A stretch of 42,828 nt of DNA, taken from Humimonas sp964465015 (GTDB lineage: Bacteria; Gemmatimonadota; Gemmatimonadetes; Palauibacterales; Palauibacteraceae). The position numbers and the translations under genes are program-made. The notes beneath the pieces are model-generated. The model saw only the letters and a list, made by a program, of their open reading frames with translations, was not told the DNA's origin and did not search any database. Positions 25,341 to 34,309 of the stretch are shown here, piece by piece (the first letter of the stretch is position 1; each line of letters starts with the position of its first letter). The DNA is taken from assembly GCA_964465015.1 (NCBI GenBank), contig CAYXHP010000078.1, positions 1 through 42,828 on the forward strand. The letters are read 5' to 3'.

Positions 25341-27629
25341 ATGACCCGAGACATTCGTCGTTGCAGCGAAGCCTCCGTCGTCCGGTGGCCGCGACCGTTC
25401 TCGCGTAGGTCGTGGCGTGCGTCGCTCGTCGCGGCCGCGGCCTGCAGCGCCCTGCTCTGGCCCGGGCCGCTCCCGGCACCGGCCTCCGTGCCGCCGGGGC
25501 TCTCGCCGGCCGGCGCGACGCCCGCCGGTGTCCGCGCCGGGCGTTCGCGGCCGGCCACCGACTCGGCACGTATCGTGTGGGACGAGTGGGGCGTCCCCCA
25601 CATCTACGCGCCTTCCGACCAGGCCATGGGCTTCGCCTTCGGGTGGGCCCAGGCCCGGGAGCACGGAGACGCCCTGCTCCGCCTCTACGGACTGGCCCGG
25701 GGACGGGCGGCCGAGTACTGGGGCGAGCGCTACCTCGCCTCCGACCGCCTCGTGCGCGCCCTGGACCTGCCGGGGCTGGGCGCGCGCCAGGTCGAGGCGC
25801 TCCCCGATCCGCTGCGGCGCTACGTGCGGGCCTTCGCCCGGGGCATCGACGCCTATGCCCGTGCCCATCCCGAGGCGGTCGCCGACTCGCTCGAGCCCGT
25901 CCTCCCGGTGACGGCCGGGGACGTCCTCGCCCACCAGGACCGGGCCCTGTTCACCTTCGTGGCCGTCACGGGCACGGAGCCTCCCCCCGTGGGAATCGAC
26001 GGCCTCCCGGCCGCGGCCCGTGGGGGCGGGAGCGCCGGATCCAACACCTGGGCCATCGGTGCCACCCGGTCGGCGAGTGGCCACGCCATGCTGCTCCAGA
26101 ACCCCCACCTTCCCTGGGACCCCGACCTCATGCACTTCACCGAGGCACAGCTCGCCTCGCCGGGGGGCGAGGTCTACGGCGTCACCCTGATCGGTCTGCC
26201 GGAGATCGCGATCGGCTTCAACCGCTACCTGGGGTGGTCGCACACGGTGAACACGGTCGACGCCCTCGACACCTATCGCCTGAGCCTGGCGCGAGGCGGA
26301 TACCGGTGGATGGGGGGCATCCGGGCCTTCACCACGCGCGCCGACACGCTGCGCGTGAAGGAGCCGGACGGCCATCTGAGACTCGTGCCGATCACGCTCC
26401 GGCGCTCCGTCCAGGGGCCCGTCATCGGCGGCGACGACACGACCGCGATCGCCGTTCGGACCACCGGCCTCGTGGCGGGCCGTACGCTCCGGGAGTGGTG
26501 GGACATGGGACGCGCCCACGATCTCTCCTCCTTCGAGGACGCGTTGCGGGAGATGGGGCTCCCGATGTTCAACGTCTCGTACGCGGACCGGGACGGCCAC
26601 ATCCTCTACTTCTTCGCCGGCCGGGTGCCACGCCGCTCCCACGGCGACTTCGCCTACTGGACGCACACCCTTCCCGGCGACTCCGCCGCCGATGTGTGGC
26701 ACGATGTGCTGTCCTTTGACTCTCTTCCGATACTTGTAGATCCGCCTTCCGACTTCATCCAAAACTCGAATTCGCCGCCGTGGTTCGCCACGCTGCCGCG
26801 GCGACTGGATCCGGCCGACTTCCCAGCCTACCTGGCGCCCGTGTGGCTGGACATGCGGGAGGAGCGCGGCCTGACGATGCTCACGGCCGACAGCAGCATC
26901 ACCTACGACGAGCTGGTCACCATGCGCTACTCGAACCGCATGGGCCTGGCCGACCGGGTGCTCCCCGATCTCCTGGCGGCGGCGCGAAGCTCGGACGACA
27001 CGCTCGCGGTCCGGGCGGCCGGCGTGCTGGCCAGGTGGGACCGCTCGGCGGATGCGGACAGCCGCGGCGCCGTGCTGTTCGACGCGTGGGTGCGACGCGC
27101 GCTCCCACGCCACGGCCGGTTCTACGCCCGGTCCTGGCGGCCGGACGCCCCGCTGGCCACACCCTCCGGTGTCGCCGACCCGGCCGCGGCGGTGAGGGCG
27201 CTCTCGGCCGCCGCGAAGGAGGTCCAGGGACGGTGGGGCTCGCTGGACGTGCCGTGGGGGCGCGTGCACCGGCTGGAAGAGGATCTCCCGGGCAGCGGCG
27301 CGTCCGGGGATCCGTTCGGCATCTTCCATGTCATCGACTGGGCGCCGGGGCCCGACGGCAAGACAGAGCGCCCGGTGGCCGGGGACACGTGGGTGGCGGC
27401 GATCGAATTCACGCCCGACGGTCCCCGGGCCACGGCGATCCTCACCTACGGCAACACGACGCGGCCCGGCTCGCCCCATTTCCGGGACCAGCTCCGCCTC
27501 GAGTCCGAGAAGCGCATGCGGCCGGTGTGGACGACGCCCGCCGGGGTTCGGGCACACTCCGAGGAGACCCAGACGGTGGGCGAGGCCCACCACGAGGAGA
27601 CCGGTGCTTCGGAGGGAGGCGGGCACTGA
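25341..27629 (+). CDS. Penicillin acylase family Ntn-hydrolase (amide/acyl-homoserine-lactone acylase type)
   Basis: A 762-residue precursor. After a hydrophobic leader (SLVAAAACSALLWPGPLPA, preceded by arginines including RR) comes the alpha chain with VWDEWGVPHIYAPSD and MGFAFGWAQAREHGD. The self-cleavage site is at Ser234 in GSAGSNTWAIGATRSASG, which would become the catalytic N-terminal Ser of the beta chain, followed by LLQNPHLPW and the conserved QNSNSPPW. The start of the beta chain resembles PvdQ/AhlM-like acylases, so quorum-signal or lipopeptide deacylation is possible, but substrate cannot be told. AGAGGAGG lies four bases before the ATG. Bases 26714-26773, just before QNSNSPPW, use A/T-ending codons unlike the rest. 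Confidence 0.92.
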   Translation: MTRDIRRCSEASVVRWPRPFSRRSWRASLVAAAACSALLWPGPLPAPASVPPGLSPAGATPAGVRAGRSRPATDSARIVWDEWGVPHIYAPSDQAMGFAFGWAQAREHGDALLRLYGLARGRAAEYWGERYLASDRLVRALDLPGLGARQVEALPDPLRRYVRAFARGIDAYARAHPEAVADSLEPVLPVTAGDVLAHQDRALFTFVAVTGTEPPPVGIDGLPAAARGGGSAGSNTWAIGATRSASGHAMLLQNPHLPWDPDLMHFTEAQLASPGGEVYGVTLIGLPEIAIGFNRYLGWSHTVNTVDALDTYRLSLARGGYRWMGGIRAFTTRADTLRVKEPDGHLRLVPITLRRSVQGPVIGGDDTTAIAVRTTGLVAGRTLREWWDMGRAHDLSSFEDALREMGLPMFNVSYADRDGHILYFFAGRVPRRSHGDFAYWTHTLPGDSAADVWHDVLSFDSLPILVDPPSDFIQNSNSPPWFATLPRRLDPADFPAYLAPVWLDMREERGLTMLTADSSITYDELVTMRYSNRMGLADRVLPDLLAAARSSDDTLAVRAAGVLARWDRSADADSRGAVLFDAWVRRALPRHGRFYARSWRPDAPLATPSGVADPAAAVRALSAAAKEVQGRWGSLDVPWGRVHRLEEDLPGSGASGDPFGIFHVIDWAPGPDGKTERPVAGDTWVAAIEFTPDGPRATAILTYGNTTRPGSPHFRDQLRLESEKRMRPVWTTPAGVRAHSEETQTVGEAHHEETGASEGGGH

Positions 27630-27635
27630 CGGCCA

Positions 27636-27662
27636 CGCGGTGCGCTCCCGGAGTCCACCGCG
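27636..27662. terminator. 7-bp hairpin between convergent acylase and MATE genes
   Basis: CGCGGTG (27636-27642) and CACCGCG (27656-27662) pair with a 13-base loop in the 37 bases between the two stop codons. There is no T tract. Confidence 0.35.
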
Positions 27663-27666
27663 CGGT

Positions 27667-29163
27667 TCAGCCCCCGATGCTCACCGCGATCTCACGCCAC
27701 TTCCCCTGCTGGAAGCGCCCCACGCTGAGGAGGCAGCGCGTGACGTGCCCGGCCAGGATGGCGAGCCAGATCTCCATCGCGTGCAGCGTCCCCATCTCCC
27801 GGATCACGATGCAGATGCCCAGCGGCACGACCAGCTGGGAGACGAGGGAGATATAGAGCGGGCTCTTCGTATCGCCGGTTCCCTGGAGCCCGCCGGTGTA
27901 GGTGAGCGCCACCGCGATGAACAGGCCGGAGATGCTGAGCACGTGCAGGAGCTGGGCGCCCAGCCGCACCACGTCGGGCTGGTCGAGGCCGAAGAGTCCC
28001 AGGAGCTCGCGCGGGATGAAGAGGAACAGCGCCCCCACCGCGAGCGCTCCCCCGATGCCGATTCGCGCCGCCACGTGCACGGCGGCCGCCGAGCGGTCCG
28101 GCTGTGCCGCCCCCAGGTTCTGCCCCGCGATCGCCGCGGCGGCTCCGCGCAGACCCATGGAGGTCCAGGTGATGAAGGAGAAGAGCTGCGTGTAGCACAC
28201 GGCGTATGCCGCCTGGGCCGCCGCGCTGTCCGGAAGCGAGCCGATGAAGGCGAGCAGGATGAGCCCGCCGATGTTCATCGCGATCCCCTGGATCCCGGCC
28301 GGCAATCCGAACCGGAACAACTCGCGGATGATCTCCCGGTCGGGTCCCTTCCAGCCGCCGGCCGGGAATCCCACCACCCAGTCCCGGTGCGCCAGGCGCC
28401 ATAGCGCGAACGCCCCGACGGCCCCCGCGGAGATCACGGTCCCCATGGCCGCTCCGGCGGTTCCGAACGCGGGGATCGGCCCGAGGCCGGCGATCAGGAT
28501 GACGTTGAGCACGATGTTGAGGGCGGTCACGACCACGCCCAGCCGGAGCGGCGTGCGCGCGTCCCCGGCCGAGCGGAGAGCGCCCCCCAGCATGAAGAAG
28601 AGCATGTTCCCGAGGCTGAACACGAACATGATGCGCAGATAGGGCAGCGCCTGGAGCCGTACTTCGGGCGCGGCGTTCACGAGGACCAGGAGCCTGGGCG
28701 CCAGCAAATAGCCCACGGGCGCCAGGATCCCGATGCAGAGTCCCGTCGCCATGAGGAAGGCCTGGTAGACCGTCCGGTCCACCTTGTCGTGCTCCCCCGC
28801 CCCGGCGAAGCGCGCCACCAGCACGCTCATGCCCATGAACAGGGAGGACATGAACACGACCACGACCAGGTAGATCTGCCAGCTCACGCCGATGGCGGCG
28901 TTGCCCGTGAAGCCCACGTAGTGGCCGACCATGACGTGGTCGACGATGCCCTGCATGCCCCCGATCATGTTCTGGAGCATGGTGGGCCAGGCCAGCCTCC
29001 AGACCGCCGGGAGCAGCGGTCCCTCGACGAGGGAGCGGTCGTATCGAGAGCGCGCGGCCGGCGCGGGCGCCGTGAGCGCCTCGGCTGTACCCGGTGGGAT
29101 GAACGAGTCGGCGCCCCCGGAGGGCGCTTGTCCCTCGGACCCGCGAGGGCTGGATTCGGTCAC
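27667..29163 (-). CDS. MATE family multidrug/Na+ efflux transporter
   Basis: A 498-residue membrane protein with the two six-helix bundles of MATE transporters: the first begins AVWRLAWPTMLQNMIGGMQG and VDHVMVGHYVG, the second LFRFGLPAGIQGIAMNIGG. Matching pseudo-repeats (MLGGALRSAGDARTPL and YTGGLQGTGDTKSPL) sit at equivalent places in the halves. A polar, probably disordered N-terminus of about 50 residues precedes the first helix. The start is a GTG at 29163 with a weak GCCGGA site; an ATG at 29241 would add 26 residues. It should export cationic or other small compounds using an ion gradient. Confidence 0.92.
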   Translation of the reverse strand: MTESSPRGSEGQAPSGGADSFIPPGTAEALTAPAPAARSRYDRSLVEGPLLPAVWRLAWPTMLQNMIGGMQGIVDHVMVGHYVGFTGNAAIGVSWQIYLVVVVFMSSLFMGMSVLVARFAGAGEHDKVDRTVYQAFLMATGLCIGILAPVGYLLAPRLLVLVNAAPEVRLQALPYLRIMFVFSLGNMLFFMLGGALRSAGDARTPLRLGVVVTALNIVLNVILIAGLGPIPAFGTAGAAMGTVISAGAVGAFALWRLAHRDWVVGFPAGGWKGPDREIIRELFRFGLPAGIQGIAMNIGGLILLAFIGSLPDSAAAQAAYAVCYTQLFSFITWTSMGLRGAAAAIAGQNLGAAQPDRSAAAVHVAARIGIGGALAVGALFLFIPRELLGLFGLDQPDVVRLGAQLLHVLSISGLFIAVALTYTGGLQGTGDTKSPLYISLVSQLVVPLGICIVIREMGTLHAMEIWLAILAGHVTRCLLSVGRFQQGKWREIAVSIGG

Positions 29164-29296
29164 GTCGTCCGGCTCACGGGTGAGAGTGCGAATGCCGCCG
29201 CGGCAGTGGGCGAAGATGGGCCGCGGGGAGCGCACCGGCAACGTCGGACGATGAACCGACGTGCCCGGCCGACGGAGGAGGGTCAGGCCACGACGA

Positions 29297-29752
29297 TCAG
29301 TGCCCGGCGCTCCATTGCACGTCGAAGTGGTAGGTCGTGTCCTGGTCCACGAACGAGCACGTCCCCGTGCCCTTCAGGCTGTCGGGCTTCGAGCCACTGC
29401 TCATCGTGCCCGTGTAGTCACAGGCATCAGCCGAGAACAGGAGCTGGTTGCTCAGGATGTGGCCATTCACCACCAGGCCCGAGGCCGCGTCGTTGGCCGT
29501 CGTGTCGGGCGCCACGCATTGTCCGTCTTGCTGATACGTGCCGCCGAAGGTCGAGTCGCTCTGCACGATGTTGATCGTGCCCGAATCGGTGCACACGATG
29601 CTGTGCGCCGTGTCCGTCTGGATCTTGTGGTAATTCCAAGTTCCCGAGACGTTCGGATAGCTGGAAGGAGCCGTGGAGCTTCCGCTCCCACCGCAGGCCG
29701 TCAGGACCGAGCCCGCGACAGCGACGGTCGCGAGCAACGACAGACGTTGCAT
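29297..29752 (-). CDS. Small secreted lipoprotein, unknown function
   Basis: A 151-residue protein with a clear lipoprotein signal (LSLLATVAVAGSVLTAC, lipobox LTAC) and a short Gly/Ser linker. The mature part PNVSGTWNYHKIQTDTAHS suggests a small beta-barrel of the kind that starts with an xGTW motif; four cysteines (VCTDSG, GQCVAP, DACDYT, GTCSFV) could form two disulfides. AGAAGGGAGA lies upstream of the ATG at 29752. It is on the same strand as the MATE and metallopeptidase genes but with 133 and 230 base gaps. No function is proposed. Confidence 0.75.
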   Translation of the reverse strand: MQRLSLLATVAVAGSVLTACGGSGSSTAPSSYPNVSGTWNYHKIQTDTAHSIVCTDSGTINIVQSDSTFGGTYQQDGQCVAPDTTANDAASGLVVNGHILSNQLLFSADACDYTGTMSSGSKPDSLKGTGTCSFVDQDTTYHFDVQWSAGH

Positions 29753-29982
29753 GGAGGTCTCCCTTCTGAATGAGCGTGCCGCCGGAAGCCTCGAGCAAGA
29801 CACGGGCCCATGCACGGAGGTCCACCCAGAATGGCCTGTATCAACCGGATAGGACGCCTCGGTGGAAGGCGGCCCGGGAGCCGTCCAGGATCGGGATACC
29901 GCATTCTGCGTCGCCCCGGCAAGCTGCGAGACGCGTGCGGCGTCTCGGCGCGGCACGCCGTGGCCCCCGGTTCAACCGCCGC

Positions 29983-32526
29983 TCACTTCAGGCGCACGAC
30001 CCACACCTGCATGTAGGACGGGAGCTCCTGGTCCGCGGCGTTCCGGATGCGTACCGCGGTGGCCGGCCGGCCGGTCCCGTCCAGGGTGAAGTAGGCGGCC
30101 GAGCTGGCCTTGACCTGCGGCGTGGCCGTCCAGTCCGCGAAGGTCTCGGACGTGGGGACGAGATGGGCGGTGGCTACCGTGTGCTGCTCGAAGTCGAACA
30201 GGTTCCAGCTCGAGAAGGTGAGGGCCGGATCCGGTGACGCGATCCGGTCGTCCACGTACAGGGCGGCGGCCCAGCCCGCCATCAGGCTGTCGACCGGGGT
30301 TCCCACCACGTCGGACGTGAGCTCCAGGCCCGTGCCCGGATCCCCGATGATGGCTCGCTGGAGCCCCTTCTCTCCGCCCGGATATCCCGGTCCGTACCGG
30401 TCCGCCAGCCAGCGCAGGTAGCTCCACCCCACCCCGTACCACAGCGGCCGGTCGACGCAGGGCGAGGGGTCCTGCTGCCACCAGCCGCACTGCTCGGGCG
30501 CCCCGCCGACGCGCTGCGTCGGGCTCTCGAACCCGAAGTAGGCGAACAGGTCGAACACCTGGCTGGAGAACCAGTCCACGGCGTCGACGTTCCCCGTGTT
30601 GTAGGCGACGTCGAAGCCGTAGTTCTGGTACGGCTGGCGACCGGTGACGTCGTAGCCCACCACCTCCTCGCCGAACACGGCCTGCGCCTCCGCCATGATA
30701 GGGCCCATGTCCGGGTACATCTTGGGGAACCGCCGCCCGTCCTGGATGAGGTGGACCAGCTCGTGGGCCATCACGTCCGGCGCCCGGGCGAGCTCGTCGG
30801 ACCGCGTGCTCTTGGCCCCGTAGGCGCCGGTCGAGTCGGGCACCCGGCCGTAGTAGATCTCTCCCTCGTCGCTCGAGGGACAGCTGCTGCGAGACACCAG
30901 GTCTCCGCCGAACACGAAGCCCAGCACGACGCCGCCCGCGCTCCCCGCATCGATCTCGTTCACGGCCTTGGTGAAAAGGATCACGATGTGGCCGTTCGCG
31001 TCGATGTCGCCGGGGCTCCCGAAGTAGGCGGTATCGGTGGCGAAGATCTGAGAGTCGAGCTGATCGGCGAGGTCCTGGTAGTCGGCCGACGTGAAGCCGC
31101 CGGAGGGGTTGAGCGTGTCGGCGACCACGATGGCCTGGGTGCCGACCGCCTGCACCCGGGCGGTCACGCGTGTGAACGTGGCGCAGGGATCGCTGAAGTT
31201 CGGGACCCGGAGCGACACCGTGTCGCCGACCTTGACGCTCCCGCTCACCGAGAGCCGGATCGCGGGAACGATGCGGCCCCCGCGCAGCGCCGCGATGGAG
31301 CGGCGCGGATCCAGGTGACTTCGCTCCCAGGCTCGCAGGCGCGCGTCCGCGCGGCGCTGGCCCTCCTGCCACGCCGGTGGCCGGGGCACGTAGCCGCCCC
31401 CTCGGAAGACCCGCGAGCGCATGGCCGGGCGGGCCACGCTGGCCGCTCCCGTGGCGTTCGCCGCCTCGGCGGTCACGGAGACGGGCGTGACCGCCCCCAC
31501 CGAGCTCGAGATCGACTGGACGCCCACGAGGTACTGCTCCGAGGAGGCGCTCTCGGAGAACTGGAGACAGAAGCTCGACGGGTCCGTGACGAGCTCCCGC
31601 TGGCCGACGCCCAGGGACACCGGCGACTCGTCCGGCTCGAGGCTGGCCCCCGCGACGGAGGCGCCGCCCGCAGTCGCCACCCGGACCGCCACGTCTCGCG
31701 CCGGGAGACAGTCGTACTGCGGCACCGTCACGTGCAGCAGGGTCGTCGAGGCGGAGGTCACCACGGCCGCCACGCCATCCACGCTCACCGAGTCGCCCGA
31801 GGCGACGCCGTCGAAGCCCTGTCCCGAGAGGGTGGCCGTGCCTCCCTCCACGAGGGGCGTAGGACTCACGGCGGTCACCTGCGGCGCGGGAAGGGAGCCT
31901 ACCCGGAGCACGGCGCTCCCCTCGACCCCGGAGGCCGTGGCCACGACCTGGATCCTTCCATCCGTCTTCGCCGTCACCAGCCCGGCGCTGTCGACGCCCG
32001 CGACCGAGGAGTCCGAGATGCCCCAGGTCACGGCCAGCCCGCCGACCGGATGCGCGTTGGCGTCCTGCGGCGCGGCCGAGAAGCGCACCGTGTCGCCGGC
32101 CACCGAGAGCTTGGCGCTGTCCGGGCTCACCACCACGGAGGCCGTCTTCTGCCGTACGACCAGGACGGCCGTGTCGGCCTTGCCGCCGGTGGCGGCGATG
32201 ATGTGCGTCGTGCCGTTCGCCTTCGCGGTCGCCTGGCCGGTGGACGTGACGGCCGCCACCCCCTGGGACGTGGACTTCCAGGAGAAGGTCGCGCTGGACA
32301 GCACGTTGCCCTTGGAGTCCTTCGCGACGGCCGAGAAGCGGGCCGTCTCCCCGATCGAGACGGCCGTATCGAGGGCCGGCGTAACGGTCACGGACGCGAC
32401 CTGGATCTCCGGGGTCGGAGTCGGCGACGTGTCCGGCTTGGTCGGCGAGCTGCCGCCGCAGCCCGCGGCGAGAGAGGCGAGGAGGAAGAGGCCCGGGGTG
32501 GCGAGGGGCGCGGACGTCCACCGCAT
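29983..32526 (-). CDS. Secreted zinc metallopeptidase lipoprotein with Ig-like domains
   Basis: An 847-residue protein. A lipoprotein signal (LATPGLFLLASLAAGC) is followed by a Thr/Pro linker. Two Big_2-type Ig-like domains follow (about 42-122 and 125-205; SVTVTPALDTAVSIGETARF and SVVVSPDSAKLSVAGDTVRF), then an IPT/TIG-like domain (VTAVSPTPLVEGGTATLSGQ). The catalytic part near 480-720 has MAHELVHLIQDG, with His588, Glu589 and His592, and a downstream Glu613 in MAEAQAVFGEEV. This HExxH plus Glu is a gluzincin site, similar to the M30 hyicolysin group, though that subfamily is not certain. It probably cleaves proteins at the outer cell surface. Confidence 0.83.
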   Translation of the reverse strand: MRWTSAPLATPGLFLLASLAAGCGGSSPTKPDTSPTPTPEIQVASVTVTPALDTAVSIGETARFSAVAKDSKGNVLSSATFSWKSTSQGVAAVTSTGQATAKANGTTHIIAATGGKADTAVLVVRQKTASVVVSPDSAKLSVAGDTVRFSAAPQDANAHPVGGLAVTWGISDSSVAGVDSAGLVTAKTDGRIQVVATASGVEGSAVLRVGSLPAPQVTAVSPTPLVEGGTATLSGQGFDGVASGDSVSVDGVAAVVTSASTTLLHVTVPQYDCLPARDVAVRVATAGGASVAGASLEPDESPVSLGVGQRELVTDPSSFCLQFSESASSEQYLVGVQSISSSVGAVTPVSVTAEAANATGAASVARPAMRSRVFRGGGYVPRPPAWQEGQRRADARLRAWERSHLDPRRSIAALRGGRIVPAIRLSVSGSVKVGDTVSLRVPNFSDPCATFTRVTARVQAVGTQAIVVADTLNPSGGFTSADYQDLADQLDSQIFATDTAYFGSPGDIDANGHIVILFTKAVNEIDAGSAGGVVLGFVFGGDLVSRSSCPSSDEGEIYYGRVPDSTGAYGAKSTRSDELARAPDVMAHELVHLIQDGRRFPKMYPDMGPIMAEAQAVFGEEVVGYDVTGRQPYQNYGFDVAYNTGNVDAVDWFSSQVFDLFAYFGFESPTQRVGGAPEQCGWWQQDPSPCVDRPLWYGVGWSYLRWLADRYGPGYPGGEKGLQRAIIGDPGTGLELTSDVVGTPVDSLMAGWAAALYVDDRIASPDPALTFSSWNLFDFEQHTVATAHLVPTSETFADWTATPQVKASSAAYFTLDGTGRPATAVRIRNAADQELPSYMQVWVVRLK

Positions 32527-32727
32527 GGGAGGAGCTCCAGGTTCGGGAATCGGCGGCGCGGCGACCTGTGGAGGAACCCGGCGCGCGACCCGGTGCCTCC
32601 CGAAGAGGGGGGCGAGGCCGGCGCCCCTGCAGTGGATGAATCTAAGACTCCGCCTTTGCCGCGACAGCCGGCGCCCGCCCCGGCCGCGCGTATGCGGGTG
32701 GAGCTGCGGCCGTCACCCCGGGAAGGC

Positions 32728-34242
32728 CTATCCCTTCCGCGAGCTCCCGAGGATACCGCCGAGCACGCCGCGCAGGATCTGCCGCCCGACCTGGCTGCCG
32801 ACCGTACGCGCCGCCTGCTTGGCCATCGTCTCGACCATTCCCTGGCGGCGGCTCGTGCCCCACAGCATCTCGGCCAGGGCACTTCGCTCGGCGGCCGGAG
32901 CGGACTTCACCGACGTGGCCGCCCGGGCCGCCCCGGGCGACGCCTCCTCCGGGGCGGCGGCCGCCTTCTCCTGCGCGCGCCGCGCCAGGATCTCGCACGC
33001 CGACTCGCGGTTCACCGGCGTGTCGTACTTGGCTCCGACCGGGCTGCGGGAGCGGACCGCCTCGCGCTCCTGGTCGGTGAGCGCGCCCATGCGGCAGCGG
33101 GGCGGACACACCAGGGTGCGCTGCACGGGTATCGGCACACCTTTCTCCTGCAGGGTCGAGACCAGGGCCTCCCCGACTCCCAGCTTCGCGATCGTCTCCG
33201 CCACGTCGAGCTTCGGATTGGCCACGAACGTCTCGGCCGCGGTCTTCACCGCCTTCTGATCGCGCGGCGTGTAGGCCCGGAGCGCGTGCTGGATCCGGTT
33301 GCCCAGCTGGCCCAGGATCGCGTCGGGCACATCGTCGGGGAACTGCGAGCAGAAGTAGACACCTACCCCCTTGGAGCGGATGATCCGCACCACCTGCTCC
33401 ACCCGCTGGCGCAGAGCCGGAGGGGCATCGTCGAACAGGACGTGGGCCTCGTCGAACACGAACACCAGTCTCGGCTTGTCGGGATCCCCCACCTCCGGGA
33501 GTTGCTCGAACAGCTCGGAGAGAAGCCAGAGCAAGAAGCTCGAGTAGAGCCGGGGCTTGAGGATGAGCTGACGGGCATCGAGGACGCTCACCACGCCCCG
33601 GCCCGACAGGTCCGTGCGCATGAGGTCGCCCAGCTCCAGCGCCGGCTCACCGAAGAAGGCGGTCCCACCCTCCCGCTCCAGCCCGAGAAGAGAGCGCTGG
33701 ATGGCGGCCACTGACTGCGAGGCCACGAGGCCGTACTTCTCGGACACGTCCTTGAGGTGCTCGGAGACCAGGCCCAGCAGGGCTCGCAGGTCATCCAGGT
33801 CCAGGAGCAGCAGCCCCTCGTCGTCCGCCATCCGGAAGACGACCTCCAGCACCCCCTCCTGGGTGTCGTTGAGGTCCAGCATCCGGGCCAGGAGCGTCGG
33901 ACCCACCTCGCTGATGGTGGTACGGACCGGGTGTCCCGCCCGGGCGTACAGGTCCCAGAGCAGGACCGGACTCCCCTCGGCCGCCCAGCCATCGATGCCG
34001 ATCTCGGCGACGCGCTGCTGGATCTTCTCGCCCGGCGTGCCGGGCATGGCCAGCCCCGCCACGTCGCCCTTGACGTCCGCCATCACCACCGGCACCCCGA
34101 GTCGGGAGAAGCCCTCGGCGAGCACCAGGAGAGAGACGGTCTTCCCGGTGCCCGTGGCGCCGGCCACGAGCCCGTGCCGGTTGGCGTAGCGAGCGAGCAG
34201 GAAGACCTGCTCCTCCCCCTTCCCGATCAGGATGCGGTCCAC
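32728..34242 (-). CDS. HerA-like ATPase, DUF853 (YjgR) family
   Basis: A 504-residue P-loop ATPase. The start MDRILIGKGEEQVFLLARYA leads into the Walker A motif AGATGTGKT (Lys34), then VPVVMADVKGDVAGLA. Walker B is LVFVFDEAHVLF, and an SKGVGVYFCSQFPDDVPDAIL segment follows, all typical of DUF853 proteins related to the HerA DNA translocase. The E. coli homologue YjgR has no settled function. A GTG start at 34242 has GAGAGGA five bases upstream. It lies 67 bases after the ACE-like peptidase on the same strand, with no nuclease partner (NurA-type) nearby. Confidence 0.92.
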   Translation of the reverse strand: MDRILIGKGEEQVFLLARYANRHGLVAGATGTGKTVSLLVLAEGFSRLGVPVVMADVKGDVAGLAMPGTPGEKIQQRVAEIGIDGWAAEGSPVLLWDLYARAGHPVRTTISEVGPTLLARMLDLNDTQEGVLEVVFRMADDEGLLLLDLDDLRALLGLVSEHLKDVSEKYGLVASQSVAAIQRSLLGLEREGGTAFFGEPALELGDLMRTDLSGRGVVSVLDARQLILKPRLYSSFLLWLLSELFEQLPEVGDPDKPRLVFVFDEAHVLFDDAPPALRQRVEQVVRIIRSKGVGVYFCSQFPDDVPDAILGQLGNRIQHALRAYTPRDQKAVKTAAETFVANPKLDVAETIAKLGVGEALVSTLQEKGVPIPVQRTLVCPPRCRMGALTDQEREAVRSRSPVGAKYDTPVNRESACEILARRAQEKAAAAPEEASPGAARAATSVKSAPAAERSALAEMLWGTSRRQGMVETMAKQAARTVGSQVGRQILRGVLGGILGSSRKG

Positions 34243-34309
34243 GTGTCCTCTCCCGTGGAGGTTCTCGGGTCGGCGGCCGGGAGATCGGCCACCCCGTCCT
34301 CCGATCTCC

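Noticed and set aside
22427..25603. A minus-strand open frame of more than 1000 codons across the isomerase, antiporter and acylase 5' region.
   Set aside because: It crosses several strong genes in the wrong frame and has the composition of a GC-driven shadow.
32728..34242. HerA-type phage defence module.
   Set aside because: No nuclease, Sir2 or other defence partner is adjacent; the protein fits the stand-alone DUF853/YjgR type.
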